From: Pseudenterobacter timonensis
GTDB taxonomy: Bacteria; Pseudomonadota; Gammaproteobacteria; Enterobacterales; Enterobacteriaceae
DNA length: 64,000 nt
Reading direction: 5' to 3'
Assembly: GCF_900021175.1 (NCBI RefSeq)
Contig: NZ_FCOP01000013.1
Location: 186,001 to 250,000 of the forward strand
Translations under genes and position numbers: made by a program
Shown here: positions 19,125 through 28,983 of the stretch, piece after piece
Layout of the letters: every line of letters starts with the position of its first letter
How positions within the stretch are numbered: the first letter of the stretch is position 1
The notes under the pieces: model-generated
What the model was told of the DNA's origin: nothing
The model's input: the letters and a program-made list of their open reading frames with translations, nothing else
Database searches by the model: none

Positions 19125-19784
19125 TTACAGCACGCGGGTTTTCACGACCTGCCCGTTAAATTCCACCTCCAGATCGTCCCCGCTCAAAAGCGGCCCCACC
19201 CCTTCCGGGGTACCGGTGAGGATGACATCGCCCGGTTTAAGGGTAAAGTAACGGCTCATTTCCACAATGAGCGGCACGATTTTATGGATCATGTCGGCGG
19301 TATTACCCTGCTGGCGCACCTCGCCATTCACCTTCAGGCTCAGGGAGATGTTCTGGGGATCGCTGTTAAACTCGGCAACCGGAATAAAGCCGGAAAGGGG
19401 ACAGGCATTATCGAACCCTTTGGCTTTCTCCCACGGCTGGCCCGCTCGCTTCAGCTTGCCCTGAACGTCGCGTAGCGTCAGATCCAGCGCCACGCCATAA
19501 CCGGCGATAGCCCTTTCAACATGATCCGCTGACGCCTGGCGCAGCGTCGCGCCAATCAACACCGCCAGCTCCACCTCATGATGCACCGAGCCCATCCCCT
19601 GCGGCAGCACCAGCGGCTGACGAAGATCGCACAGCGCCGTTTCCGGCTTAATAAAGAGCACCGGTTCATCCGGCGTCTCGCTGCCCATCTCCTTAATATG
19701 TTTCGCATAGTTGCTGCCAACGCAGACCACTTTGCTGACGGGATAATCCAGTAATGCTCCTTGCCAGTTATGATGTTGATACAT
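19125..19784 (-). CDS. ycgM: YcgM, fumarylacetoacetate hydrolase-family enzyme
   Basis: A 219-residue FAH-fold enzyme close to FAHD1/FAHD2. The metal-binding acids are visible in SVHHEVELAVLIG and in DLTLRDVQ. Related enzymes act on oxaloacetate or acylpyruvates as decarboxylase, tautomerase or hydrolase. The exact substrate of YcgM cannot be fixed from sequence, but an oxaloacetate-related housekeeping role is the usual proposal. It ends with the typical ILTGTPEGVGPLLSGD motif. Confidence 0.92.
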   Translation of the reverse strand: MYQHHNWQGALLDYPVSKVVCVGSNYAKHIKEMGSETPDEPVLFIKPETALCDLRQPLVLPQGMGSVHHEVELAVLIGATLRQASADHVERAIAGYGVALDLTLRDVQGKLKRAGQPWEKAKGFDNACPLSGFIPVAEFNSDPQNISLSLKVNGEVRQQGNTADMIHKIVPLIVEMSRYFTLKPGDVILTGTPEGVGPLLSGDDLEVEFNGQVVKTRVL

Positions 19785-19830
19785 ACTTGTCCCCTGAACG
19801 GTTGATGTGTCGCCCGCGCAACTCCCGGGC

Positions 19831-20106
19831 TTATTTTTTACCCATCGTCTCCAGATGCTGTTTTAATAAATTCTCAGGTGGAGGCGGTAACTGTAAATAA
19901 TAGCCCTGGTCAGCCAGCGCAGCTTTGACTTTCTCCAGATCGGCGCCCACCAGCTTTTTGCGGCCATCCAGCGGCAGCAGCATCGCCAGTTGCGGGGTAC
20001 CGAATCCTTTCATTAACTCTTCCGGCACGCGGGAAAAATCGTCTTTCTTTTCGACATAGAGATAGGTCTGGTCGCGTTTAACACTTTTATAGATCACACA
20101 AAACAT
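19831..20106 (-). CDS. ycgL: YcgL, YcgL-domain protein
   Basis: A 91-residue protein with the small alpha/beta YcgL fold ([31 protein letters not shown]). Function is unknown. The ATG at 20106 gives the conserved domain alone. The frame is open further upstream, and K-12 is annotated with a short N-terminal extension, but the added residues here are not conserved. It is divergent from minC, 124 bp away, as in K-12. Confidence 0.88.
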   Translation of the reverse strand: MFCVIYKSVKRDQTYLYVEKKDDFSRVPEELMKGFGTPQLAMLLPLDGRKKLVGADLEKVKAALADQGYYLQLPPPPENLLKQHLETMGKK

Positions 20107-20230
20107 GTTTTTACTCTGAATTATCGGGTGGTTGCTTGCCTCAATATAATAGTGACTATAACATGCCTGATACTCTTCGGAATATCGCATCAGCAGTGCT
20201 GCGATTAACAGCAAATTGAGTAAGGCCAGG

Positions 20231-20941
20231 ATGTCAAATACGCCCATCGAGCTTAAAGGCAGTAGCTTCACCTTATCAGTGGTTCATTTGCATGATGCAA
20301 AGCCCGAGGTTATTCGTCAGGCGTTACAAGACAAAATTGCACAGGCGCCCGCATTTCTGAAGCATGCCCCTGTGGTGGTCAACGTTAGCGATCTGCAGGC
20401 GCCGATTAACTGGCGTCAGCTGCAGCAGGCGGTAGCCTCTACCGGGCTGCGCATCGTTGGCATTAGCGGCTGCAAAGATGAGCAACTCAAAGCCGAAATC
20501 GATCGCGCTGGCCTTCCGCTCCTGACGGAAGGTAAAGAAAAAGCGCCTCGCCCGGCGCCTCAAGAGGCCGCTCCCCCTCCTCCGCCCGTTGAACAAACCG
20601 TTACGCCCCTCACAAAAACGCGCCTGATTGATCTGCCGGTACGTTCCGGGCAACGGATTTATGCGCCAAATTGTGATCTAATTGTAACTAACCACGTTAG
20701 CGCTGGTGCAGAGCTCATTGCCGATGGCAATATCCATGTTTACGGCATGATGCGGGGACGTGCGCTGGCTGGCGCCAGCGGCGATCGGGAAGCGCAAATT
20801 TTTTGTACCCATCTGACGGCGGAGCTGGTCTCCATCGCAGGTGTTTACTGGCTGAGCGATAAGCTGCCAGCCGAATTTTATGGCAAAGCGGCGCGACTGC
20901 GACTGGCAGAGAACGCTTTGACCATTGAACCGTTGAACTGA
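20231..20941 (+). CDS. minC: MinC, septum-site inhibitor
   Basis: MinC blocks FtsZ polymerisation away from mid-cell when recruited to the membrane by MinD. The 236-residue protein has an N-terminal FtsZ-inhibiting domain (1-100), a Pro/Ala-rich linker ([15 protein letters not shown]) and the C-terminal beta-helix (from about 125) with the MinD-binding RSGQR region. The start is ATG 20231 after TAAGG; an in-frame GTG-initiated extension is not conserved. It is the first gene of minCDE. Confidence 0.97.
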   Translation: MSNTPIELKGSSFTLSVVHLHDAKPEVIRQALQDKIAQAPAFLKHAPVVVNVSDLQAPINWRQLQQAVASTGLRIVGISGCKDEQLKAEIDRAGLPLLTEGKEKAPRPAPQEAAPPPPPVEQTVTPLTKTRLIDLPVRSGQRIYAPNCDLIVTNHVSAGAELIADGNIHVYGMMRGRALAGASGDREAQIFCTHLTAELVSIAGVYWLSDKLPAEFYGKAARLRLAENALTIEPLN

Positions 20942-20963
20942 TCCCTTTTAACAAGGAATTTCT

Positions 20964-21776
20964 ATGGCACGCATTATTGTAGTTACATCGGGTAAAGGAG
21001 GCGTTGGCAAGACCACCTCCAGCGCGGCCATCGCTACTGGTTTGGCCCAGAAGGGAAAGAAAACCGTCGTTATCGATTTTGATATCGGCCTGCGTAACCT
21101 TGACCTAATTATGGGTTGTGAACGCCGCGTCGTGTACGATTTCGTTAACGTCATACAGGGCGATGCCACATTAAACCAGGCGCTGATTAAGGATAAACGC
21201 ACCGAAAATCTTTATATTCTCCCGGCGTCGCAGACCCGTGATAAAGATGCCCTGACCCGCGAAGGGGTGGAGAAGGTTCTCGACGAGCTGAAAAAGATGG
21301 AGTTCGACTTTATCGTCTGCGACTCCCCGGCGGGTATCGAGACGGGTGCCCTGATGGCGCTCTACTTCGCGGACGAAGCGATCATTACGACCAACCCGGA
21401 AGTCTCCTCGGTGCGTGACTCAGACCGCATCCTCGGCATCCTCGCCTCGAAGTCCCGTCGCGCGGAGAATGGCGAAGATCCGATTAAAGAGCACCTGCTC
21501 CTCACCCGCTACAACCCGGGCCGCGTGAGCAAAGGGGATATGTTAAGCATGGAAGACGTGCTGGAGATCCTGCGCATCAAGCTGGTGGGTGTGATACCGG
21601 AAGATCAGTCGGTACTGCGTGCCTCCAACCAGGGTGAGCCTGTGATCCTCGACACCAACGCAGATGCAGGTAAAGCCTATGCCGATACCGTCGACCGTCT
21701 GCTTGGAGAAGAACGTCCTTTCCGCTTCATTGAAGAAGAGAAGAAAGGTTTCCTCAAACGCCTGTTCGGAGGATAA
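20964..21776 (+). CDS. minD: MinD, membrane-cycling ATPase of division-site placement
   Basis: MinD binds ATP, dimerises on the membrane, recruits MinC and is released by MinE, producing pole-to-pole oscillation. The 270-residue ParA/MinD-family ATPase has the deviant Walker A GKGGVGKTT (signature Lys11, Lys16), DFDIGLRNLD and CDSPAGIE. Its C-terminal amphipathic membrane-targeting helix is KKGFLKRLFGG. It lies 22 bp after minC and 3 bp before minE. Confidence 0.99.
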   Translation: MARIIVVTSGKGGVGKTTSSAAIATGLAQKGKKTVVIDFDIGLRNLDLIMGCERRVVYDFVNVIQGDATLNQALIKDKRTENLYILPASQTRDKDALTREGVEKVLDELKKMEFDFIVCDSPAGIETGALMALYFADEAIITTNPEVSSVRDSDRILGILASKSRRAENGEDPIKEHLLLTRYNPGRVSKGDMLSMEDVLEILRIKLVGVIPEDQSVLRASNQGEPVILDTNADAGKAYADTVDRLLGEERPFRFIEEEKKGFLKRLFGG

Positions 21777-21779
21777 GTT

Positions 21780-22049
21780 ATGGCATTACTGGACTTTTTT
21801 CTCTCGCGGAAAAAGAACACCGCCAACATTGCGAAAGAACGACTGCAAATTATCGTCGCGGAGCGTCGCCGTAGCGATGCGGAGCCGCACTACCTGCCGC
21901 AGCTGCGCAAAGATATCCTGGAAGTAATCTGTAAGTATGTGCAGATTGATCCGGAGATGGTAACGGTGCAGCTGGAACAAAAGGATGGGGATATCTCTAT
22001 TCTTGAGCTGAACGTGACGCTGCCGGAAGCGGAAGAGTCGCGCCCCTAG
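21780..22049 (+). CDS. minE: MinE, topological specificity factor
   Basis: MinE stimulates MinD ATPase and so confines division inhibition to the poles. The 89-residue protein has an N-terminal membrane-binding stretch ([10 protein letters not shown]), the anti-MinCD helix region ([15 protein letters not shown]) and a C-terminal dimerisation domain. It overlaps no gene but sits 3 bp behind minD, so it is translated from the same message. Confidence 0.99.
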   Translation: MALLDFFLSRKKNTANIAKERLQIIVAERRRSDAEPHYLPQLRKDILEVICKYVQIDPEMVTVQLEQKDGDISILELNVTLPEAEESRP

Positions 22050-22060
22050 AAAGGGTAGTT

Positions 22061-22129
22061 GCAGGCCGGGCAAGCAGCGCGCCGCCCGGCAGTTACCCCG
22101 GTGGCGCACCGCTTACCGGGGCAACAAAT
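22061..22129. repeat. BIME-like pair of REP units between minE and rnd
   Basis: Two opposed REP-type hairpins lie between convergent genes: GCCGGGC...GCCCGGC at 22064-22090, and CCCCGGTGGCGC...GCTTACCGGGG at 22096-22121. The second has the characteristic GGTGGCG/CGCTTACCGGG face of enterobacterial REP sequences. Confidence 0.7.
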
Positions 22130-22131
22130 CA

Positions 22132-23259
22132 CTAGCGTGGATACGCTTCCAGCAGAGTTTTCAGCCGATCGGCCATCAGTTCGCCACGCCAGCCCGCAAT
22201 AAGTTCCGGCAGGCCGTTTTGCGGCTTCAGCTTCCAGTGCCAGTTCAGCAGCTGGTTGATCTGCCGACGTGAAGCGAGCAGTTCCGGACTCACTCCCTTT
22301 TCCGCCCCCACTTCCTGCACCAGCGCCTTAATCGCCTTAAACGCTTTACGATAGCCCGGCATCTCCACCAGATTCATCAGCGGCTCCGGCAGTTCATTCT
22401 CAGGAATTTCCTGCGCCCTGGCGACCAGCGCCAGCAGGGTTTTACCGTGAAAGCGAATTTCGCTGCCGGAGAGACCCAGGCTGTCAAGCTCGCCGAGGCT
22501 GCCAGGCATATAGCGCGCCACCGCCCAGAGATGCTCCTCGCGTACTACGAAGTTCACCGCCAGATCGCGCTCACGCGCCTTGCGCAGCCGCCAGTCAGCC
22601 AGCAGCTGCAGGCAGGCGAGCTGGCGGGTACGAAGCTGCCAGGCGTTGCTGATATCGCGCCACGCCTCTTTCGGATCGACCACCTCCTGACGACGCTGCT
22701 GCGTCATGCGGCATTCATCCAGCGCCGCCTCCAGCCAGCCGGAAGCCTGCGCCTCTTTCATCAGCTGGCCCGCAATCGGCAGCAGATAAAAGACATCCGC
22801 CGCCGCGTAGTCAAGCTGGCGCGGCGTCAGCGGACGGGCCAGCCAGTCGGTGCGCGACTCGCTCTTGTCGATTGTCAGACCGGTATACTCTTCCACCATC
22901 GCGGCAAAGCCCCAGGAGAGCGGGCGACCGCTGAAGGCGGCCAGGATCTGGGTGTCGATCAGCGGCTGCGGCATAATGCCAAAGGTATTGAGAAATACCT
23001 CCAGATCTTCACTGCCCGCGTGCAGATATTTGGTCACGGCGGGATCCAGCAGCAGCTTGCGCATCGGCTCCCAGTCAGTAATGCCAAGCGGGTCAATCAG
23101 CGACACATGTTTGCCGTCATAGAGCTGGATCAGCCCCAGCTGGGGGTAATAGGTCCGTGTGCGGACAAACTCGGTATCCAGAGCGATAGCCGGAAAATCG
23201 CGGGTGACGTCGCACAGCGTGGCCAGCTCGTCGTTCGTGGTGATCATCTGGTAATTCAA
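22132..23259 (-). CDS. rnd: RNase D, 3'-5' exoribonuclease
   Basis: RNase D trims the 3' ends of tRNA precursors and other small RNAs. The 375-residue protein has the DEDDy exonuclease domain (AIALDTEFVRT with the Asp and Glu metal ligands, LHAGSEDLEVF, QLDYAAADVFYLL) and a C-terminal HRDC pair (LLADWRLRKARERD and similar). Initiation is at TTG 23259 after AAAGAGA, as in K-12 where rnd uses UUG. The U-rich tail of the fadD terminator lies in its leader. Confidence 0.96.
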   Translation of the reverse strand: MNYQMITTNDELATLCDVTRDFPAIALDTEFVRTRTYYPQLGLIQLYDGKHVSLIDPLGITDWEPMRKLLLDPAVTKYLHAGSEDLEVFLNTFGIMPQPLIDTQILAAFSGRPLSWGFAAMVEEYTGLTIDKSESRTDWLARPLTPRQLDYAAADVFYLLPIAGQLMKEAQASGWLEAALDECRMTQQRRQEVVDPKEAWRDISNAWQLRTRQLACLQLLADWRLRKARERDLAVNFVVREEHLWAVARYMPGSLGELDSLGLSGSEIRFHGKTLLALVARAQEIPENELPEPLMNLVEMPGYRKAFKAIKALVQEVGAEKGVSPELLASRRQINQLLNWHWKLKPQNGLPELIAGWRGELMADRLKTLLEAYPR

Positions 23260-23286
23260 AACAATATCTCTTTAATTAGCACCCAT

Positions 23287-23314
23287 AAAAAACGCCGGCT
23301 AAACCGGCGTTTTT
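23287..23314 (-). terminator. Terminator of fadD, within the rnd leader
   Basis: AAACGCCGG-TTTA-CCGGCGTTTTTT on the minus strand follows the fadD stop. Its T run lies about 30 nt upstream of the rnd start. Confidence 0.9.
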
Positions 23315-23330
23315 GGGAAACAGGCGAGGC

Positions 23331-25016
23331 TCAGCCCTTATTGTCCACTTTGGCGCGGGCTTCGTCACGTAATTCTCGTCGTAATATCTTCCCCACGTTG
23401 GATTTAGGCAGTTCATCGCGAAACTCCACCAGCTTCGGCACTTTATAGCCCGTCAGATGCCGGCGGCAGAAGGCAATCAGCGCCTCCTCGGTCAGCGTGG
23501 CCTCTTTTTTCACCACGAAGATCTTCACCGCCTCGCCGCTGCTGCCGGAAGGAACGCCCACGGCGGCCACTTCCAGCACGCTGCTGTGCTGCATGACCAC
23601 ATCCTCTATCTCGTTGGGATAGACGTTAAAGCCGGAGACAAGGATCATATCTTTTTTACGATCGACGATACGTAAAAAGCCCTCGTCATCCATCACCGCG
23701 ATATCACCGGTGTGCAGCCAGCCCTCTTTGATGATCTCATCGGTGGCGTCGGGACGCTGCCAGTAGCCCAGCATCACCTGCGGTCCCTTAATGCACAATT
23801 CGCCCGGCTGGCCTGGCGCCACCTCGTTGTCGTCGTCATCCACCAGCTTCGCTTCGGTGGAGGGTACCGGCAGACCGATGCTGCCGCTGTGGTAGTCGAT
23901 ATCGTGCGGATTGACGCTCACCAGCGGGGAACACTCCGTCAGGCCATAGCCCTCCAGCAGATACTGGCCCGTCAGCTTGACCCAACGCTCCGCCACCGCC
24001 TGCTGAACCGGCATACCGCCGCCCGCAGAAAGATGCAGGGAGGAGAAGTCGAGCTGCTGAAACTCTTTGTTGTTCAGCAGGGCGTTAAAGAGCGTGTTGA
24101 CGCCGGTCATGGCGGTAAAGGGGTACTTCGCCAGCTCTTTTACCAGCCCCGGAATATCACGCGGGTTGGTGATAAGCAGGTTCTGCCCGCCCAGCTCAAT
24201 AAACAGCAGGCAGTTCATGGTCAGCGCAAAGATGTGATAAAGCGGCAGCGCCGTCACCACCAGCTCTTTGCCCGGATGCAGCAGCGGCCCGTAGGTGGCG
24301 TTGACCTGCTCCAGGTTCGCCAGCATATTGCGGTGGGTTAACATCGCCCCTTTCGCCACCCCGGTCGTCCCGCCGGTATATTGCAGGAAAGCGAGATCCT
24401 CTGACGAGACCTCCGGCTTCACATACTGCATCCGGTAGCCGTTATGCAGGGCGCTGCGAAAGGAGATAGCATCCGGCAGATGGTATTTGGGCACCAGCCG
24501 CTTGATGTACTTCACTACAAAGTTAACCAGCGTCCCCTTGGCGGAGGAGAGCTGATCGCCCATGCGGGTGAGGATCACGTGGCGTACGCTGGTTTTTTCG
24601 ACCACTTTTTCCAGGGTATGGGCAAAGTTCGAAACGATAACAATCGCCGATGCGCCGCTGTCGTTAAGCTGATGCTCCAGCTCGCGGGGGGTATAGAGCG
24701 GGTTGACATTCACCACGATCATACCGGCGCGCAGAATACCAAACAGCGCCACCGGGTACTGCAGCAGGTTTGGCATCATCAGCGCGACGCGATCCCCTTT
24801 TTGCAGGCCCAGCCCTTGCTGCAGGTAGGCGGCGAAGGCGCGGCTGCGCTCCTCCAGCTTGCGGAAGGTCATCACCTCCCCCATGTTGACGAAGGCGGGC
24901 TGATCCGCGTAACGGCGCACCGAATGTTCAAATAACTCTACCAGGGATTGATAACGGTCAGGATTGATCTCCGCGGGAACATCGGCGGGATAACGGTTAA
25001 GCCAAACCTTTTTCAC
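23331..25016 (-). CDS. fadD: FadD, long-chain acyl-CoA synthetase
   Basis: FadD activates imported fatty acids to acyl-CoA at the inner membrane, which drives uptake, beta-oxidation and FadR derepression. The 561-residue adenylating enzyme has the P-loop [18 protein letters not shown], the second ATP motif [14 protein letters not shown], the FadD/FACS signature [20 protein letters not shown] and the C-terminal catalytic Lys region [13 protein letters not shown] chose GTG 25016, 8 nt after GAGGTGA, giving exactly the K-12 length; further upstream starts are rejected. A FadR-like operator lies 72 bp upstream. Confidence 0.97.
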   Translation of the reverse strand: MKKVWLNRYPADVPAEINPDRYQSLVELFEHSVRRYADQPAFVNMGEVMTFRKLEERSRAFAAYLQQGLGLQKGDRVALMMPNLLQYPVALFGILRAGMIVVNVNPLYTPRELEHQLNDSGASAIVIVSNFAHTLEKVVEKTSVRHVILTRMGDQLSSAKGTLVNFVVKYIKRLVPKYHLPDAISFRSALHNGYRMQYVKPEVSSEDLAFLQYTGGTTGVAKGAMLTHRNMLANLEQVNATYGPLLHPGKELVVTALPLYHIFALTMNCLLFIELGGQNLLITNPRDIPGLVKELAKYPFTAMTGVNTLFNALLNNKEFQQLDFSSLHLSAGGGMPVQQAVAERWVKLTGQYLLEGYGLTECSPLVSVNPHDIDYHSGSIGLPVPSTEAKLVDDDDNEVAPGQPGELCIKGPQVMLGYWQRPDATDEIIKEGWLHTGDIAVMDDEGFLRIVDRKKDMILVSGFNVYPNEIEDVVMQHSSVLEVAAVGVPSGSSGEAVKIFVVKKEATLTEEALIAFCRRHLTGYKVPKLVEFRDELPKSNVGKILRRELRDEARAKVDNKG

Positions 25017-25087
25017 TGCTTCACCTCTGAAGTAACTATTCGTCGTCATCACAACCCCTGCCATAAACAAACTGTTAACATTATATT

Positions 25088-25104
25088 AACTCAGCGTACC
25101 AGTT
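25088..25104 (-). promoter_or_regulatory. FadR operator of fadD
   Basis: Minus-strand AACTGGTACGCTGAGTT fits the FadR consensus (AACTGGTCNGACNTGTT) in the outer half-sites and closely resembles the K-12 fadD operator. It is placed upstream of the fadD start, in the promoter region. Confidence 0.75.
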
Positions 25105-25170
25105 TATTAATTGTTCGAATTGAAGGTTGCGAAGCGCGTCACTATTTATTTTTCTTATAGTTGTAATAAC

Positions 25171-25201
25171 AAAGAGACAGCGGACCAGCCGCTGTCTCTT
25201 T
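25171..25201 (-). terminator. Terminator of yeaY
   Basis: AAAGAGACAGCGG and CCGCTGTCTCTTT form a 13-bp stem downstream of the yeaY stop. TTTGTTATT follows on the minus strand. Confidence 0.85.
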
Positions 25202-25219
25202 ATCTGAAATAACAAGGAA

Positions 25220-25795
25220 TTATTCAGTAACGATGGTCTGAACCTGTGCCGGCCCGGGGTTATACCAGCCCCACCCGCCGTAACCGTAAGGATGAGGCCC
25301 CCAGAACCAGGGATCGACAGGCTGCGGCGGCATAATAACCTGCTGAGCGATACGCCAGCGCTTATAGCCATTGGCCTGCATGGTCATAAATTTATAGGGG
25401 GTGTTACCAATTTTCCCTTCCACCGCACCGGTGATCGGGCCAACCACGGTCACCAGCTGATTGCGGAAATCAACCGGATCGAGGAAGCCGTTCACATCCG
25501 CGTAGATACGCCCGCGGGAGGCTTCCCCGAGGATCGGGCGCGCGCCGCTATCCAGCGGGACGGTAGCGATCTCGAGACGGGTTTTCCCCTGCTGGTTGAG
25601 GACGGTGATCACCTTCCCGCCAAAGCGCGCCTCCTGGCCGACATAGAGTTCGGGGGCGTTCATGACGCGCGCCAGATCCTGCTGCGGGGTCGGGCTGGAA
25701 CCCTTGATCGCGTCAGGAACGGAAACACAACCGCTTAACGCTGCGGCCACTACGCCCGCCAGTACCAGGCGGGCTACTTTTATCTGAAGCGCCAT
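25220..25795 (-). CDS. yeaY: YeaY, Slp-family outer-membrane lipoprotein
   Basis: A 191-residue lipoprotein with lipobox LSGC (Cys23). It is related to Slp, the starvation lipoprotein; YeaY is sigma-E controlled in K-12. It has an OB-like beta domain ([20 protein letters not shown]) and a Trp/Gly/Pro-rich C-terminal tail ([18 protein letters not shown]). Exact function is unknown. It follows tsaB on the same strand with a 37-bp gap. Confidence 0.92.
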   Translation of the reverse strand: MALQIKVARLVLAGVVAAALSGCVSVPDAIKGSSPTPQQDLARVMNAPELYVGQEARFGGKVITVLNQQGKTRLEIATVPLDSGARPILGEASRGRIYADVNGFLDPVDFRNQLVTVVGPITGAVEGKIGNTPYKFMTMQANGYKRWRIAQQVIMPPQPVDPWFWGPHPYGYGGWGWYNPGPAQVQTIVTE

Positions 25796-25832
25796 ACTGC
25801 GACTCCTGTTTCTCAGTTTCTGTTACTGAGAT

Positions 25833-26528
25833 TCACTCCCGGCCCGGAAGTTTCTTCCATGCCACTTCGTTTCGCAAATAAACTGGCTGCGCCGCTTCCA
25901 CCGCCACGGTTTTCCCCGCCGCCAGCTGCTGGCAGGCGAGCGGCAGCATATCTTCCGCGGCGGGCAGCAGCATCTCGCCATCGCTCAGCGTCAGGCCGCT
26001 TCCTTCCGCCATCTGCGGCCAGGCCTGCCAGCCTGTGCCCACGGTGGCCCATGTGCCGGAAAGTTGTTTCAGCCGTTCACTCACCGCCTCAGGCTTGAGC
26101 ACCGCTTCACTCTCTTCCCCGTGCCAGACGCCCTGCTCATCGCGGGTATATTCCGCCCAGTAGACCTCGCCCATACGGGCATCAATCGCGGCCAGCACGC
26201 GAGTCGCGCCGGTTTTACGAAAGGCGCCCTGCGCCATGGTGGCAAGCGTAGAGACGCCAATCATCGGAAGCGCGGCTCCCAGCGCCAGCCCCTGCGCGAT
26301 GCCGATGCCGATACGCACACCGGTAAAGCTGCCCGGCCCGCGCCCGAATGCGAGCGCATCCAGCTGCGATAAAGAGGTATTGCCCTGGTCAAGGATCGTT
26401 TTAACCAGCGGCAGAATACGTTGGGTGTGCTCCCGGGGGCACTCTTCAAAGTGAGCAAAAAGATCACCGTTATCCCACAGGGCGACGGAACACGCCTCCG
26501 TAGCGGTATCAATAGCCAGAATTCGCAT
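25833..26528 (-). CDS. tsaB: TsaB, tRNA t6A37 synthesis subunit
   Basis: TsaB is the scaffold of the TsaB-TsaD-TsaE complex that transfers threonylcarbamoyl to A37 of ANN-decoding tRNAs; it is essential in E. coli. The 231-residue ASKHA-fold protein starts [17 protein letters not shown] and has the [16 protein letters not shown] motif. It lacks the metal and nucleotide-binding residues of the paralogue TsaD, as expected. It is in the same-strand cluster with yoaA and yeaY. Confidence 0.97.
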   Translation of the reverse strand: MRILAIDTATEACSVALWDNGDLFAHFEECPREHTQRILPLVKTILDQGNTSLSQLDALAFGRGPGSFTGVRIGIGIAQGLALGAALPMIGVSTLATMAQGAFRKTGATRVLAAIDARMGEVYWAEYTRDEQGVWHGEESEAVLKPEAVSERLKQLSGTWATVGTGWQAWPQMAEGSGLTLSDGEMLLPAAEDMLPLACQQLAAGKTVAVEAAQPVYLRNEVAWKKLPGRE

Positions 26529-26593
26529 GAGTATCGCGCTCTCGCAATGGTCAGTTACAAAATGGCGCGCATCTTAGCACACTCCGGGGGAAA

Positions 26594-28504
26594 TTACTCC
26601 GCCGACGGCGAAGCCAGAAAACGCACCGCCTGGCCAAGGTCGCGGGTGCGCGGCGCGGGCGGCAGGCTGGCGAGAAAGGTGGCGCCGTAAGGGCGCATCA
26701 CCAGGCGGTTGTCGCAAATGACCAGCACGCCCCGGTCATCCACGTCACGGATAAGCCGCCCCACCCCCTGCTTCAGGGTAATCACCGCGTCCGGCAGTTG
26801 CACCTCGTCAAAGGGATCGCCCCCGCGCAGACGGCAATCCTCCATTCGCGCCTTCAGCAGCGGATCGTCCGGGGAGGTAAAGGGGAGCTTGTCGATAATC
26901 ACCAGCGACAGGGCGTCGCCACGGACATCCACCCCTTCCCAGAAGCTGCTGGTCGCCACCAGCAGGGCATTGCCCGCGGTAACAAACTGCTGCAACAGCT
27001 GCCCTTTGCTGGTCTCCCCCTGTAATAACACCGGCAGGGTCAGGCTGGCGCGAAACTGCTCCGCGAGATCGCGCATCATGGCGTGCGAGGTGCAAAGCAT
27101 AAAGCAGCGGCCGTTATTGGCCTCGATGACCGGCTTCAGCATCGCCGCCAGCTGGCGCGCCGCGCCCGGCTGATTGGGCAGCGGCAGATTACGCGGCACG
27201 CAGAGCAACGCCTGTTTCTGGTAGTCAAAAGGACTCGGCAGCAGCAGCGACTGCGCCTGCTCAATTCCCAGACGCTCGGTAAAGTGGTGCAGATCGTCAT
27301 TCACTGAGAGCGTGGCGGAGGTGAAGATCCAGCTGCCCGGCTTTTGCGCCATCACCTCCTTGAATTTTTCCGCCACCGAGAGCGGGGTCAGCGCCAGCGT
27401 AAAGTGACGCGAGGTGCATTCGTACCAGTAGCTGAAGCCAGGCTGGTTAATCTCTTTCAGACGCTTAAGACGCGCCCGGTACAGGGTGGCGCGCTCAAAG
27501 GCGGCGTCCAGCAGGGCGCTGCGCCCCAGCGACAGCTTCGCCACGTCGTAGCAGAGCTCCAGCGCATCATCGAGCAACAGCAGCGAACGCTGGATATTGT
27601 TGTTCGCCAGCAGCTCCCGCAGGTTGCCGCGAAAGCCCGGCTCTCCCAGCTGCAGCCGAAAATCCTGCGCGCTCTGCGCCAGGCGGTCAGCGCACTTTTG
27701 CAGCTGCTGGGTATCTTTAAGCTCGGTGCGGTAGGCGATGGTGAAATCTTTTGCCAGATCGAGCAGCTGCCGGCTGGAAAGCGACTGCCCGAAGTAGTTA
27801 CTGGCGATATCGGGCAGCTGATGCGCCTCATCGAAGATCATCACCTCCGACTCGGGGATCAGCTCGCCAAAGCCGCTCTCTTTCACCACCATATCGGCAA
27901 GAAAGAGGTGGTGGTTAACTACCACCACGTCGGCATCCATCGCGTTTTTACGCGCCTTCACCACGAAGCAATCTTTATAGAGCGGGCAGTCGCTGCCGAG
28001 GCAGTTGTCGTTAGTGCTGGTCACCAGCGGCCAGGCGGGGGAATCTTCCGCCACGCTTGCGCAGGTGCTGATATCGCCATCCACCGTCTGGTTAGCCCAG
28101 GCACGCAGAATAATGACGTCGCTCAGGGTTTGCACCGGCAGATCGCCTCCCGCCAGCGCCTGGGCTTCAAGACGCTCCAGGCAGAGGTAGTTTGAACGCC
28201 CTTTCAGCAGCGCGAGACGGCCTTTATAGCCGAGCGCTTTCGCCACCGTCGGCAGATCGCGGCTGTAGAGCTGATCCTGTAGCGCTTTCGATCCGGTCGA
28301 GATGATGACCTTCTTGTCAGCGCGCAGCGCCGGCGCGAGATAGGCGTAGGTTTTGCCCGTACCGGTTCCCGCCTCGACCACCAGCGGCTGGCGCTGGTCA
28401 ATCGCATGGGTTACCGCCTGGGCCATATGCCGCTGCGGTTCGCGCGGTTTAAAACCGGGGATCGCCTGTGCTAACTGACCGTCTGCTGAAAAATCGTCTG
28501 CCAC
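26594..28504 (-). CDS. yoaA: YoaA, DinG/XPD-like iron-sulfur DNA helicase
   Basis: A 636-residue superfamily 2 helicase of the XPD/DinG group. In K-12 YoaA partners with the DNA polymerase clamp-loader subunit HolC in repair of damaged forks. It has Walker A EAGTGTGKTYAYL, an Fe-S cysteine set between motifs I and II (including NDNCLGSDCPLYKDC), the DEAH box IFDEAHQLPD, and the C-terminal motifs TSATLSVND and LKQGVGRLIRD. Initiation is at GTG 28504. It is divergent from yoaB and upstream of tsaB. Confidence 0.95.
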   Translation of the reverse strand: MADDFSADGQLAQAIPGFKPREPQRHMAQAVTHAIDQRQPLVVEAGTGTGKTYAYLAPALRADKKVIISTGSKALQDQLYSRDLPTVAKALGYKGRLALLKGRSNYLCLERLEAQALAGGDLPVQTLSDVIILRAWANQTVDGDISTCASVAEDSPAWPLVTSTNDNCLGSDCPLYKDCFVVKARKNAMDADVVVVNHHLFLADMVVKESGFGELIPESEVMIFDEAHQLPDIASNYFGQSLSSRQLLDLAKDFTIAYRTELKDTQQLQKCADRLAQSAQDFRLQLGEPGFRGNLRELLANNNIQRSLLLLDDALELCYDVAKLSLGRSALLDAAFERATLYRARLKRLKEINQPGFSYWYECTSRHFTLALTPLSVAEKFKEVMAQKPGSWIFTSATLSVNDDLHHFTERLGIEQAQSLLLPSPFDYQKQALLCVPRNLPLPNQPGAARQLAAMLKPVIEANNGRCFMLCTSHAMMRDLAEQFRASLTLPVLLQGETSKGQLLQQFVTAGNALLVATSSFWEGVDVRGDALSLVIIDKLPFTSPDDPLLKARMEDCRLRGGDPFDEVQLPDAVITLKQGVGRLIRDVDDRGVLVICDNRLVMRPYGATFLASLPPAPRTRDLGQAVRFLASPSAE

Positions 28505-28632
28505 GTTGTTCTCTCACTGTATTTTTGCACAGGGATTATGTCAGGCTGCCCCCGCCTGTGCCAGTCGAAATGGTGACTCGGGAGAAACATTGTGGCAGTC
28601 TTGCGGCCTCAAACCCTTCACGAGGAAATTGT

Positions 28633-28977
28633 ATGACAATTGTACGTATTGATGCCGAAGCCCGTTGGTCTGACGTAGTAATTCACAACCAGACGCTCTA
28701 TTACACCGGCGTACCGGAAAATCTGGATGCGGATGCATTCGAACAGACGGCGAACACGCTGGCGCAGATCGATGCGGTACTGGAAAAACAGGGCAGCAAT
28801 AAGTCACGTATTCTGGACGCCACCATTTTTCTGGCGGACAAAGCCGATTTCGCGGCGATGAACAAGGCCTGGGATGCCTGGGTCGTGGCGGGTCACGCGC
28901 CCGTACGTTGTACCGTACAGGCCGCGCTGATGAAGCCGGAGTATAAAGTGGAGATCAAGATCGTCGCGGCTGTTTAA
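28633..28977 (+). CDS. yoaB: YoaB, RidA/YjgF-family protein
   Basis: A 114-residue member of the Rid family. RidA itself hydrolyses reactive enamine/imine intermediates from PLP enzymes; YoaB's own substrate is not known. The conserved trimer-core segments YYTGVPENLDADAFEQTANT and PVRCTVQAALMKPEYKVEIK are present. The ATG at 28633 follows CGAGGAAA; a longer in-frame reading overlapping yoaA is not conserved. Confidence 0.93.
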   Translation: MTIVRIDAEARWSDVVIHNQTLYYTGVPENLDADAFEQTANTLAQIDAVLEKQGSNKSRILDATIFLADKADFAAMNKAWDAWVVAGHAPVRCTVQAALMKPEYKVEIKIVAAV

Positions 28978-28983
28978 GCCCGG

